A DNA stretch of 64,000 bases from Pelagophyceae sp. CCMP2097. Its lineage: Eukaryota > Sar > Pelagophyceae. Made by a program: the position numbers and the translations under genes. Position 1 is the stretch's first letter. Each line of letters opens with the position of its first letter. A model generated the notes under the pieces. That model was not told where the DNA came from and made no database searches. It was given only the letters and a program-made list of their open reading frames with translations. This document shows, piece by piece, positions 1-10,426 of this stretch. The stretch covers positions 484,646-548,645 of the forward strand of contig MU657179.1 in assembly GCA_026770575.1 (NCBI GenBank), written 5' to 3'.

Positions 1-10
1 GTGCAGAGAA

Positions 11-106
11 GAATTCGGTGGGGGGAGGGTCGTGGACCCCCCCCCAACGGGGTGTCGAATTCGGTGGGGGGGGGAGGGTCGTGGACCCCCCCCCAACGGG
101 GTGTCG
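11..106. repeat. Two-copy tandem repeat with G-run and C-run
   Basis: Two direct copies of about 46-50 bp (11-56 and 57-106) start with GAATTCGG, pass through a G-run, a short GGGTCGTGGA spacer and a C-run, and end AACGGGGTGTC. They differ mainly in homopolymer length. Related G-run/C-run blocks recur near 284-292, 379-402 and 447-477. Confidence 0.8.
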
Positions 107-1250
107 GACCCTGGAAAAGACCCGCGCGACGTGCCACAGGCGCCACATAACGTTGCTGAATGACTCGCGGGACGAGGGTCGTGCTCGCACCGAGACATAA
201 TTTTCAAAAAGGCCATAAGTAGGATTTCATTAATGCTTTACAGGGCGCTCTGTCCAAAAGTCGACCTTCGTTCCGAATCGTTCGGTGGGGGGGAAGTATA
301 TTCACGTGTACGACGCGTGTACAGGACGAGCAGCCAAATTCGCATGCCAAGCGGAGTAGAAACGTGAACGAGCAGGCTCGGGGGGGTCTGGACCCCCCCC
401 CAAGTCGCACCCTGTACAAAAGTCGACCTCCTGTTAGCCCATCGGGGGTGGGGGGGGGGGTCCCAGACCCCCCCCCTCCGTGTCCTTACCGCAGAATGGG
501 ACATGGATATTGTGTTAATCCGAATTATCGTCTTTTCGACTTGCAGGCAAGTGGACGTCGCACGGCGTGTGTCTCGGTAGCAACAGTCTGGCGATGCCAA
601 GGGGCTGTGTCCGGGGCGACTTCCGGAGGACATGCAGGGTTCGCTTGTTCGATTGCATCGAGGCGCCGATTCCTTATTCGTCTATCGAAGTGGAGTCTGT
701 CGGGCCCACGGTCGTCTCGCGACGAGAAGTATAGAGCGAGAATGGTGCTCTTCGTTTTGCTATACGAAGTGTAGTCTCAATCGCTGGCTTCAACCCGACG
801 CGAGCGTCACCCTCGATGTACGACATTGGCTCGAGAAGATTCGGATGAGACGTCAAGGCGCTTCTTGACGCAGTCTTGCCACGCGCGGCGCTACGCTGGC
901 GAGTCTTGGTGGAACCGAGCTAGACACCGTTCGCATGGAATCATGCGTTCAAAGTCCCGACGCACAGCACCAGAGGGCTTTCGACCGGGGCCAAATGGAC
1001 CTCGAGCGGTCGACGAAGCTTCTCGGCTCGATTTTGTTGCACGAACCCAGAGGCGCATCCGCCCCCTGCACCTTGATTGACCCGTCAAGGCTGCGCTGGT
1101 GGATCTCGCGTGAGGTTTTTCTTCAAGCTTCGACTTCGTTATCACGTGTAGTTTGAACGATTTAAACCCGTTTCCCTGGCCCGACGTCGGAAAACCCGCG
1201 TCGAGTTAGGCGAAAAATCCCACGGACCATTCCGTGAGGTGGCGAGCTAA
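107..1250. other. Intergenic region, no gene recognised
   Basis: About 1.1 kb before the desaturase start. It holds further G-run/C-run blocks up to about 480 and otherwise ordinary GC-rich sequence. Open frames here are short, lack recognisable motifs and disagree between strands. I see no tRNA or rRNA signature. Confidence 0.5.
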
Positions 1251-2528
1251 ATGTGTGTGCCCCCGCGCGCGACGGACTTCGCGTACCGGCCGGATGAGGA
1301 GCCGCACGCGGCGCGCCGCACGGCCATGCTGAAGAAGTACCCGGAGATCAAGAAGCTCTTTGGCCACGAACCGTCGACAAAGTACTTTGTCGCCGCGACG
1401 GTGGCCCTCCAGGTCTTCATGGCCGCCGTGACGCGGACGTGGTCCCTCGGGGCCTGGGTCGCCGCCGCGTGCGCGCCCGCGTCCTCGCGGCCCGGCATCG
1501 CCGGAGGGCATAACGGACGCGGGGAGCCACGCGCGGCTTCTGCATCTTCGCGCGAGTCCGTTGCGTGAGACTTCGTCGTAGGTACGTCGTGGGGGCGACG
1601 GCGAACCACTCGCTGTTCCTGGCTATCCACGAGCTGGCGCACAACCTCGGCGCGAAGACGATTGTTGGCAACCGCCTCATTGCGTTCGTGGCCAACATGC
1701 CCATCTGCATCGCCTACTCCGTGACATTCAAGCCGCGCGCAGCAGCGCCCGCAATCGACCGGAGAGATGCGCATGGATCAGCCCGCCCGCAGAGGAGTCG
1801 GCCGGTCCGGAGCCGCGGCCTCGCTTCTCCTCGACGATGCTCGCGTAGGTACCACATGGCGCACCACCGGTACCAGGGCGAGCACGGCGTGGACACGGAC
1901 ATCCCGACGTGGCTCGAGGGTTATTTGGTCACGTCTACGGCGACGTCGTACGTCGACCACACGCTCCGCAAGTTTGTTTTCCTCTTTTGCCAGATTTTGG
2001 CCTACGCGCTCCGGCCCATGCTCGTCAAGCCGGACCTCGTGCCCTTTGACAGGTGGATCGCCGCGAATTGGGCCTGTTGCCTGGCCTTTGACGCGTTGGT
2101 GTTTGCGACGCTGGGGCCGTGGGCCGTCGCGTACCTTCTGCTCTCCACGTTCCTCGCCGGATCCGTGCACCCGACGGCGGGCCACTTCATCGCGGAGCAC
2201 TACGTCATGGACGGCGTCGCGGAGACGTACTCGTACTACGGGCCGTTGAACCGTCTCGCCTACAACGTCGGGTACCACAACGAGCACCACGACTTTCCCT
2301 CCGTGCCCTGGACAAACCTCCCCAAGGTCCGAGAAATGGTGAGTCGTTGTGCCACGCGCCTTGAATTGCCACGCTTCTCCCGTGGCGAACGCTCGCTGCT
2401 AGGCGCCCGAGTTTTACGAGGGCCTGCCAGAGTGCAAGTCATGGCCCGGCACGCTGCTGCGCTTCATCTTCGACGACACCATCTCGCCGTTCTCGCGCGT
2501 CAAGCAAGCAGCGAAAAAGGACCTCTAG
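1251..2528 (+). CDS. DES1: Sphingolipid delta-4 desaturase (DEGS/DES1 family)
   Basis: Membrane di-iron desaturase that puts the delta-4 double bond into dihydroceramide or the long-chain base, an ER step of sphingolipid synthesis. Four exons join in frame: 1251-1468, 1582-1731, 1849-2338 and 2403-2528, giving 327 aa, the usual family length. The three histidine boxes are visible: HELAHN, YHMAHHRY and NVGYHNEHHDF. The N-terminus (PHAARR...LKKYPEIKKLFG) and the C-terminus (FDDTISPFSRVK) also match DES1. The start is the only ATG before the conserved N-terminal motif. Introns 1 and 3 use GT-AG; intron 2 (1732-1848) needs a GC donor to keep the frame. The gene converges on the CW zinc-finger gene. 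Family assignment is very secure; exact substrate is inferred. Confidence 0.93.
1732..1848 (+). other. GC-AG intron in the desaturase gene
   Basis: Joining the exon that ends YSVTFK to the exon that begins YHMAHH with the correct phase requires removing 1732-1848, which starts GC and ends TAG. No GT donor in the area restores the frame and the conserved residues. The intron is 117 bp. Confidence 0.7.
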
Positions 2529-2781
2529 ACCCCGCACCCCCTGTCAATCATACCCCGCCTCTCGCGGCGCCCGCGCCTCTCGCGGCGCCCGCGGCCGGCC
2601 CGCCTTCGCCCGCCCGCATCGTTACGAAGGACAGAGTGAATGTACATTTCATTAAGATCTCCTTCTGCAAAGCGTCACGGGCCGATACACATGGCCAGAG
2701 TGAACGCGTCCGGGGACCGCGGCGGCGCCGTGGCTGCCGTGGCCGTCGTCTCTGCGCGCCAGTCCACTTTTTTAAATGGAC

Positions 2782-3556
2782 TCAGCGCTCGGCGATCTCC
2801 TGGGGCGCGGCGCAGCTCGCGACGGCCTCGTCCCACGAGTTCATGACGCAGAACCACTCGTCGTTCTCCTGGACGCGTTCCTCGAGCGCCGTAGAGACAG
2901 CTCGGTACTTGCCGCAGTTCGGGTTGCAGCACTGGACCCACCCGGTGTCGGCCGATGTGCGCTTCTTGTTCCGCGTGCCCACGACGGACCGCGGCAGCCG
3001 GGCCTGCAGTCGAACAGTCACGCAGGTGTCCCGAGGCGACCCGTATGCAACCAACAGTCATGCGACCCCGTATGCAACGGACGGATCGATGATACACGAG
3101 AGGAGGAGAGTGGCGCACCTCGGCGGCGTCGACCTTCTTGAGTCGGAGGACCCATTGGCGGAGGAACTCTTGCATACGGCGGTCCTTGGCGGACATGCGC
3201 GTCGTCGAGCGGTAGTCCTCCTCTGCGGCGCCGCACGAGTTGCGCTCCGGGTCCGAGTTCATGGAGCAGTACCAGCGTCTTTTCGCGAGGCGCTTGGCCT
3301 CGACGTTGGAGGGGAGGGACCGCCACTTGCCGCAGCGGTCGCAGCAGACCCACAAGTCGTCGGCGTTCTTGGTTGCCGCGCCCGCCGCCTCGCCGGCGTC
3401 GTCGTCGTCGTCGTCATCGTCGTCGTCCGATGCCACCTCCGTGAAGCGCGTCGGCGCGCGCAGGCGGGCTGGTCCTAGGGCGTCGAGCGTCGAAGGGTGG
3501 GTCTCGCGCTCGGGCGGTTTTGAAACGGCGCCGACTCGGACGACCATTCGACGCAT
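2782..3556 (-). CDS. Protein with two CW-type zinc fingers
   Basis: Probable nuclear chromatin reader: CW domains bind methylated histone H3K4 through a tryptophan/cysteine fold. The first finger reads DDLWVCCDRCGKWRSLP, then WYCSMN and NSCGAAEEDY. The second reads TGWVQCCNPNCGKYRAV, then WFCVMNSWD and SCAAPQE. Both keep the W-x2-C-x-x-C...C...C pattern. An intron (3004-3118, GTGCGC...CTGCAG) separates them and restores the frame. A run of about ten aspartates precedes the first finger. ATG 3556 is the nearest in-frame start; an upstream 5' exon is possible. No catalytic domain is seen, so it may be only a reader. Confidence 0.75.
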
Positions 3557-4052
3557 TCCAAGGCAGGCCACGGCACAGCCCTCGCAAGAGGTCGGGCGCG
3601 TGCCGCGGACGTTTCGGCGTCGTCCGCGGGACGACAAGGCGGCTCTCGTCCTCTCCTTCCGAATTGTATCCGCCGCTCCCCGACAGAGCCCTCGTTCGTG
3701 CAACTGGAATATGGACCGTGCGATGCGACTGCGCGGCATATGTGGGGCTCCCACGGCGACGCGCACGCGAGGACGCTGGGGTGGGGTACGCGTCCGGAGC
3801 ATGATCGTTCGCTTGCAACACTTTTTGCTTCTTCACGCCGGAAAATATTCGTCAGAACCGCACGCATAGACTACTCGAAAATGCAACCGTCTACAATTGT
3901 AGAAGAACTTGCCCCCGGGAAGGGCCCTCGTCCCGACTCGGGGGCCACAGCTCGGGGTTGGTTCTCCGTCGGCGCGGGGCCCTCTTTCGGGGCCTCGGGT
4001 CGCCGCCGCCGGCGGGCCTACTTCCGGGTCGCCGCCGGCGGCGGCGGCGTAA

Positions 4053-5166
4053 ATGGGCAAGCGTTACGGCGGCGCGGTCCGCGCCGCTCTCGATCCGCGG
4101 TCCGGCGCATCTTCGGGCGAGGGGAACGCGTTTGCAGACCTGCACGACCGCTACGAGGCGGCGACGGCGGCGCGCACGCCGGAGGAGGAGCACGCTTATG
4201 AAGTTTTGAAGTTCCGGGCCGAACGAGCCGCCATCGTCAAGGCCAAGGACGACGCGGCAGCCGCGCAGAAGCTCGCGCGGCGCGAGGCCGAGTTGGCGGC
4301 GGACAAGGCCAAAGGGGCGAAGAAGAGGTTGACGTTTCGACGGACGATGAACATGCGCTCGCAATCCGTGCGCTGGAGGAGAATCACCGCCATGTAAGCT
4401 GCCGCTGTCGGGAGGCTCTCAATCGAGGCGATTCTTGTAGGATCGGCCGCGGGAACGACGGCGCGCTCGACGCGCGCAAGCTGGACGTCCTCTTTCGCAA
4501 GTACGCGCGCGGCAAGGACGTTTTGGACCAAAAAGGCTGCCAAAAGCTCTTCAAGGGGTGCGTGTGTGCGAGGGGTGCTACGGTCCTCGTCACTCTGCCA
4601 ACACAGGCTCAACGGCATCGACGCGCCCGCCGACGCGTGCGTCCTTGTATTTGGACGACTGGTCGTTTGAGGGCCCTTGCTTAGGCTCGAGCATATCGAC
4701 GCCGACGTGGGCATTCGGAAGGCGGACCTGGCTTTCAAGGTGAGTGCCCAGTAGAGTCGGAGAGCGCCTCTTTCGCTTTGATAAGATATCCTCTTCACAA
4801 CAGGTTGCAGAGTACAACGAGTACATGAAGGCAAGGAAGAAGTGAGTCACTTTTTTGACAGTGGAAGCCCAACGAAACATCGACGGTGGAAGCCCGTAAA
4901 GGCGCGCAAGAAGTCGTTTGCGAATCTCCAAAGCGGCGGCGACGTGGGCGCTTTCCGACTTTTTAAATAGGCTGCGACTCCGGCAGCGCGAGTGGATCGA
5001 GAAATACCGGCGGTTCGACCATGGCGGAAAGGGCATCCTGGACGAGGCAGACGTCCACGTCATGATCTGCTGCCTCTGCGACGTCCCACCGGCGTCCAAA
5101 CGGCCAAAGGGAAAGAGACCACGTCTGAAAAAGAGGTTTCGGTCTGAAAAAGAGGTTTCGGTCTGA
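4053..5166 (+). CDS. Hypothetical protein with EF-hand-like segments
   Basis: A plus-strand gene of about six exons joined at short GT-AG introns (donors near 4396, 4558, 4650, 4739 and 4842), with phases agreeing across the joins. The first exon is a charged, probably helical region (HAYEVLKFRAERAAIVKAKD and onward). Later exons read ALDARKLDVLFRKYARGKDV, DQKGCQKLFKGLNGID, IRKADLAFKVAEYNEYMKAR and REWIEKYRRFDHGGKGILDE, which resemble degenerate EF-hand helix-loop-helix units. Loop acidic residues are incomplete, so calcium binding is uncertain. The 3' end runs into a 19-bp repeat and stops at 5166; a further exon beyond the repeat is possible. No family name could be given. Confidence 0.5.
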
Positions 5167-5213
5167 AAAAGAGGTTTCGGAAAAAGAGGTTTCGGTCTGA
5201 AAAAGAGGTTTAG
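5123..5213. repeat. 19-bp tandem repeat
   Basis: About five copies of GTCTGAAAAAGAGGTTTCG; one copy is shortened and the last ends TTTAG. It lies at the 3' end of, or in a last intron of, the EF-hand-like gene. Confidence 0.85.
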
Positions 5214-5698
5214 GTCCATCTCCCGGACGCGCGCGCGATGCGCCTCGCTTTTTTGCGGTTCCACGCCGACAAGTCGCGCAGCATCGTGCGTCGCCCGACG
5301 GAAGAGCGCGCCGTCTTTTGATGTACCTCATTAGGAGCTCGCGGACTGCCCCGACTTTGTCGACATGTACCAATCCAATTCCAACAGAGGTCGGTGCTTC
5401 GAGAGCGCTCTCGGACCCACCTACGCCGTCTACCAACCCAATTCCAACATAGGTCGGTGCTTCGAGAGCGCCCTCGGACCCGTCTACGCCGCCATCGCCT
5501 GGTGCCTCATCCAGGCCAAAGCATTGAGAAGCGGCCACAAGGTCGGCGCGGCGGGATGAAAAGGCCGGTGCCGCGGCTCATGGTCGCGGCCATGCCACTC
5601 TTCATGTAAAAGACCACCGACGGCGGTTCTGCTATGTATTCATTCGATGCCGCCCACGGAGAAGTGGAAAGTTTTGCGACCCGACGAGACACAAGACT
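5214..5698. other. Region between convergent genes, with a 63-bp tandem duplication
   Basis: It contains a short open stretch at 5238-5321 and two 63-bp direct copies at 5368-5430 and 5431-5493. The duplication stays open on the plus strand (NSNRGRCFESALGP and NSNIGRCFESALGP), but no start, splice pattern or homologue makes a gene convincing. Confidence 0.5.
5368..5493. repeat. Two-copy 63-bp tandem repeat
   Basis: Direct copies 5368-5430 and 5431-5493 begin TACCAAYCCAATTCCAACA and differ at only a few positions. The length is a multiple of three, so the frame is kept. Confidence 0.85.
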
Positions 5699-6847
5699 TT
5701 ATGACATGGCGTTAGCGTTTGCGGCGGCGTAGAGCGATACGGCCTCCATTCCGCTCTCGCCGCCGACCCAGACGGATTCCACCGTGGCTACCAACCTCGA
5801 CCCGAAAGCGTCGCGGTCGAGCTCGACGACGGTGAAGTGCGACGCGCCGTCGGAGCGGTGCCGAGGGACCTCTGCGCAGTTGACAAAGACCGTCTTGCCC
5901 CGTTGCACCACCTATTCTTCATTCAAAGACACCCGCTCTCGCGGCATGATTCGACAGGCGCCCTTTCGGCGAGGACGGACCATTTCTCGGCGCTTGCCGT
6001 TGCGGCACTTTGCATGCATGTGGCCGAATACACATAAAGGCACGTTTGTCCCGCACGCCTCCGCCGTTGCCAGCGCATCGCGCAAGTCGCCGTCGCCCCA
6101 GTCCGTCGCCGGCCGCTGCCAGTCGCGGCCGCAGATCGACTCTGCCGATGAGCCGAGGCCCAGAGGGCCGTTGTGCGCGACGATGATCAAGTCGTGCGGC
6201 ATGGGGGAACCTCTTAAGAGCAGATCCGTAATCGTGCTCGTGGACTCGTCCATCGACGCGACGCCGTATAAGCCCTTCAAAAGGTCCCAGACTTGCGGGG
6301 AGCAGTTCGACCCGCCCCAGGACAGCGGTCGAGCGCCCACGACGACCACGCCGTCGAGGTTCTCGGCCGGCCATTGCAAACGCGTGTAGCCCGCGTCGCA
6401 GTCCTTGATAGAGTCAAAGCTCTTCTGCAGCTGCGGGCCGACCTTGCCCGTCTTTGAAGACGTCCAGGCGTCGTGGTTGCCGAGCAGAAGTGCTTTTGCA
6501 AAGGGCAGGCGCGAGAGCGCCTTTGGGATGGCGGACCGCTCGTTGTCAAAGTCGCCGACGGCGACGACGAGGTCCGGCGATAGTCGCGCGAGGAGCTCGG
6601 CGTCGCGGTCGGCGTCCCACTAGGAACAACGATGAAGAAATGACAGGGCGGTCGGGGCTCACCTCGCCGTGGACGTCCCCGATGCAGACCACGCGCAGGC
6701 CGTGCGTCGGCGCCAGGGCCATCGCGGCACCGGCCAGCGCCGCCGCCACGGCCACGCGCAACGCCAGACTGACGCTGCCCGATCGCCGAGCGGCGGCCTT
6801 TTCACACAAAATCCGCCGGCGCACGCAAATAGTCGCCGAAAATCCAT
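5699..6847 (-). CDS. Calcineurin-like metallophosphoesterase, cyanobacterial/plastid type
   Basis: Predicted dimetal phosphoesterase of the family shared by cyanobacteria and plastid-bearing eukaryotes; substrate unknown. All core motifs appear in order: CIGDVHGE, VAVGDFDNE, LLLGNHDAW, IIVAHNGPLG and FGHMHAK. The C-terminal block (REM, then GKTVFVNCAEVPR) is typical of this subfamily. A 43-bp intron (6620-6662) follows GDVHGE, and another near 5912-5975 joins KRREM to VVQRGK. A hydrophobic stretch ending AMALAPTHG precedes the domain and could be a plastid/ER signal. The true start is unresolved: ATG 6847 is the nearest and needs one more short intron. Divergent from the HYPK gene, about 50 bp apart. 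Confidence 0.82.
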
Positions 6848-6896
6848 CGCCAAAAGATCATCTCAAGTCGCCGCAAAGCTTAAGTCGACTCGGACG

Positions 6897-7399
6897 ATGA
6901 CGGAAGCCAAGAAAGCGGCGGCGGGGCTCGACAAGGTGGGTCCGCCGCGGCGCCCGTTGGAGCCGCGTAGGTCACCGACGGCGTAGGTTACGGACTATGT
7001 GGAGACGCAAGAGCTCGACGCCACCCAGACGCACGGCGTACGTCTCCCGAGACCGGGCCCGCGCCCCACGCACCGGTAGGCCATGGACGCGCTCGCCGGC
7101 GTCGTCGTGCAGCAGACTGAAGCCGAGCGCCAGCGGTGCGTCAGAAGCCTCGCGAACTGCCTTGGGGGCCTCTCACCAAGACGCTTTAGGGAGCTCGAGC
7201 TCGCGGCGGTGACCGTCAAGCCCGAGGACCTTTCCGCCATCATGACCGAGCTGGAAGTCTCCAAGGAACTCGCTGACCGTCGGATCCCGCGTCTTCTGAC
7301 GATGCTTCAGTCGGGCGCCCGTATACGCCGGACGCAGGCACGCTGCGGATACACGGAGGGGACCTCGTCGCGGCGCTCCGGGCGCTCGTTTCCAGCTAG
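6897..7399 (+). CDS. HYPK: HYPK homologue (NatA-associated UBA protein)
   Basis: Small partner and regulator of the ribosome-bound NatA N-terminal acetyltransferase. Four exons (6897-6935, 6987-7037, 7080-7278, 7338-7399) join in phase to 116 aa, close to the animal protein. Matching blocks are KVTDYVETQELDATQ near the N-terminus, then VTVKPEDLSAIMTELEVSK and a UBA-like end reading DRTLRIHGGDLVAALRALVSS. The pattern of a KVTDY box, a helix and an NAC-alpha-type UBA domain is diagnostic. The gene is short enough to be missed by single-frame searches. It shares a short divergent promoter region with the metallophosphoesterase. Confidence in identity is high. Confidence 0.88.
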
Positions 7400-7898
7400 C
7401 GCGCCCCGCGGCCGTGTCGGCACCGTAGCGACACATTTCTCGTTTATACGTAAAACAAAACGCGCCGGCTCCGCCCTCGAGGCTGACGCTGGGAGGCGCA
7501 TGGGATGGCGGGTCATAGCATGGTATATCCCCCGTCCGGGGCCTCCTCCGGCGTCACTCAGTCTAGGGCTCGTCGAATCGACATGACCTCGGGAGTCCCC
7601 CCTCAGAGGAGTGCATAGCAGAAGAAGTCCCCTGCGCTGCCCTGCCCTGCCGGCGCCCGTAGGATTCCTAGTGGATCATACGGATTGGAATAAAGCGTTC
7701 ATTTACTTAGGATCCAGGGTCGTCGAAAGCTGCCGGGAGGGAGGACCGTGGGGTGTGGCGGATGCCGAGGAGCCGCGGCCGTCGAACAAGAGGCGACGTG
7801 GCCATCGAACGACTCTTCGAGCAAACGAGAGATGTCGATGATGTGCGAGCACGGACGCGAGGCGCGTCGGGCGGCAGCGGCGAACCGCTGCGGTCCGC
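7400..7898. other. Intergenic spacer between convergent HYPK and DEAD-box genes
   Basis: About 500 bp with no convincing coding signal; it should hold both 3' UTRs. Confidence 0.5.
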
Positions 7899-9753
7899 TT
7901 AGCCCCTGCCGCCCTTGCCGCCGCCGCGCCCCCTGCCCTTGCCGCCGTCGCCACCGCCGCTGCCCTTGCCGCCGCCTCGGCCGCTTCTGCCCTTGCCGCC
8001 GCCACCGCCACCCTTGCCTCCGCCTTGTCCGGGCGGCGGTCCCTTGGCCACGTTGAGCCCGGCGACGCCTCGGAGGCCCATCATGCCAATCGTCTTGGCC
8101 TGCAGCGCGGGCGGCTCGGCGGCGCCGGCGACGTTCATCGCCCAGTCGTTGGCCGCCGCGACGAGCTGCTCCTTGTCCCAGCGCATCTTGCGGAGGGACG
8201 AGTTGTAGTACCCGAGATACGACTGGTACGCGGCCCCAACCGTCTCCGGCGCGAGCTGGCGCACGGCCGCCTCCAGGTACTGCATGTCCGCGGCGGCGTC
8301 GACAAAGGGCTGCTGCGGCTTGATGGGCAGTTCGGCGACGTCGCGTTCCCGCAGGAAGAACGACTCGAAGTGCATCAGGAGCAAAATGCCAGACCCGTCC
8401 TTGCCGGCGCGGGCCGTGCGGCCGAGGCGGTGGACGTATTGGGCCTTGTCGGAGGGGAGGCCGACTTGGATGACATGGGAAACATCGGGGTAGTCCATGC
8501 CGCGCGCGGAGACGTCCGACGTGAACAGCGTCGCGCCGCCCTGAGACTCGCGGAAGACGTCTGAGATGCGCGTGCGGTGGCTCTGCGACTTGCGCGAGTG
8601 GATTTCTAAGACGTGTGTGCCGCATAAAGCCGCTAACGCGGGCGGGCAGCGGCCGGCCTTTTGGATCTCCAGGGCGAGTTCGGCATAAAACTGGGTCAAC
8701 CGCGCCGTGGTGAAGAAGACGACGACCTTGTGGCCCTCCGGGTCGGCGGCGATGGACGCCGAAATTCGGGCGAGGACTTCAAAAGAATGCTGCTGCGCCG
8801 TCTGGCAGACGACGACCGACTGAGGCACGTGCTTGTGCGTCTGGTCAGCCTCCTTGCCGACCGTGTCGATCATCTCGTACTGCGGCGTGCGCATGGCCAG
8901 GCGCACGATGCCCGCGACGTCGTCGGGGAGCGTCGCCGAAAAGAGCAGAGTCTGATGCCGCCTCACCGAGGCCGGGCCCAAGGCATTCAACAGCTTCTCG
9001 ATGGCGGGCCGGAAGCCCATGTCCAGGAGCTGGTCCGCCTCGTCGAAAACTAAAGTTTCTAAAGCACCGAGCAGTTGAGTGGCAAAGCCGCGCGTGTTCA
9101 CCAAATGATCGTTGAGACGGCCCGGCGTGCCCACGATAATATCCGGGCAGCCGCCGTTTTCATTCAAAGCGCGCGCGTCCTTGCCGATGGGCACGCCGCC
9201 GACGAGGCAGATGATGCGCAGGCCGGGGTGGAAACGGCAAAGAAGTCTGCCCTCCTCCGCCGTCTGCTGAGCCAGTTCGCGCGTCGGCGACAGTACCAGG
9301 CCGGAGCACTGCCGGCGCGCGCGGCCCTTGACGGACCGCGCGGCGGCGTCGACGCAGGGGATCATGAAAGCCAAAGTCTTGCCGGTCCCAGTCTTGGCCT
9401 TGGCCACCACGTCCATACCCCTCGCGGTGACAGGCAGAGCCTGCGCCTGCACCGAAGTCATCGTCTCGTACCCGAAAACCTCGGACACCGCCTTGAGCGT
9501 TAAAGCCGAGACGACGCCCGTGAGCGAGTCGAAGCGGTCCGCGGTGAGGTGCGCGCGCGTCGTCGACGACGTGCGCGAAGAAGCGTGCGCCTTCTTCAAC
9601 GGCGGCGCTTCGGCGACGGCCACCTACCGGGACACAATATTGACTGGAGAAACAATATTGACTGGAGAAACATGGACTCCACAAGTCGGCATGGAGAATC
9701 TCTGCGGCCAAGGTGCTCACCGGCAAAGGGGCCTCTTCCGGAGCGTTTTCCAT
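7899..9753 (-). CDS. DEAD-box ATP-dependent RNA helicase with Gly-rich RGG-like tail
   Basis: RNA-unwinding ATPase. Motifs run in order: Q region SVQAQALP, motif I AKTGTGKT, Ia PTRELAQQ, GG, Ib VGTPGRL, II DEAD, III SAT, IV VVFF, V TSDVSARGMD, VI HRLGRTARAG. The C-terminus is a long run of GGGKG/GRG, an RNA-binding tail. The organisation resembles Mss116/plant RH25-RH31-like helicases. An intron (9624-9720) precedes the helicase core; the upstream exon contains GEDVDMENAPEEAPLP, giving ATG 9753. That exon stays open to an acceptor at 9880 and a possible basic KRRRRRGGG exon near 9960-10012, so the real N-terminus may be longer. Organelle versus nucleolus cannot be decided. Confidence 0.9.
9635..9673. 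repeat. 18-bp direct duplication in DEAD-box intron
   Basis: AATATTGACTGGAGAAAC occurs twice back to back within intron 9624-9720. Confidence 0.8.
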
Positions 9754-10112
9754 GTCAACATCCTCGCCGTCCTTGGGCGCCGCGTCACCAGCCGCGTTGC
9801 GCGCGCGCGGCGCGCGGCGCTTCCGGCCCGCGCCGCCGCCCTGGGGCGCGCCCGAGCCGCCCGGCGCCGGCGGCGGCGCCTAGAATTGGAAAGCGTGCGC
9901 TTAAGTGGAAAACGCTCCTCCGGGGCACGCTACCGGTGCCGTTTCGAGACTCACGTCTGGGTTGCCGCCGCCGCGCCCGCCGCCGCCGCGGCGACGACGA
10001 CGCTTCCTAAAAAATGCACTCGTCGCACGAGGCGATGCAAAGACGCCGCTCTCGTTTGACGCGCGCGGATTGCACCGTGGGGAGTCAGGCTCAGATTTTC
10101 AGTATGAATTTA

Positions 10113-10283
10113 CTAACCAGCACCGCCCCGTTTTGGGGCTGTGGAGTAGGGTTGGTTCGTCATAGCCAAGAATCTCTCGAATTCAAATTGTGGGCTGGGC
10201 ATTCGCCAGGCGGTGGCGACTCGAATAAGGCGCTGTTGGTCGTACTGCGCCTCGCCGCCGCCGCCTTCTCCTCCGTCGGCCAT
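10113..10283 (-). CDS. Possible small ORF or 5' exon, 56 codons
   Basis: An ATG-initiated frame begins MADGGEGGGGEAQYDQQRL and runs to a stop at 10113-10115. It lies between the 3' end of the pseudokinase gene and the 5' end of the DEAD-box gene, all on the minus strand. It could be an upstream exon of the helicase or a small independent gene; I recognise no family. The phase does not join cleanly to the next exon. Confidence 0.25.
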   Translation of the reverse strand: MADGGEGGGGEAQYDQQRLIRVATAWRMPSPQFEFERFLAMTNQPYSTAPKRGGAG

Positions 10284-10426
10284 GGTCGAACTCGCTCGTC
10301 GACTTTGTCACAAAGCTCGCCAATTATCAAACGGACCAGTGACGTAAGCGGGATTTACGTGCGTCCCTCCTCGGCGACGATGTCGTCGGCTCCCGATTCG
10401 AGTCGCTCGAGGGCACAACACAACAG

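Noticed and set aside
3364..3430. Poly-Ser frame on the plus strand opposite the CW zinc-finger gene
   Set aside because: It is the complement of the Asp run in the minus-strand gene and has no other support.
4312..4397. A frame shift in the EF-hand-like gene, because another frame reads STDDEHALAIRALEENHRH
   Set aside because: That frame does not splice in phase to the next exon, whereas the frame starting at ATG 4053 does. Left as an open doubt only.
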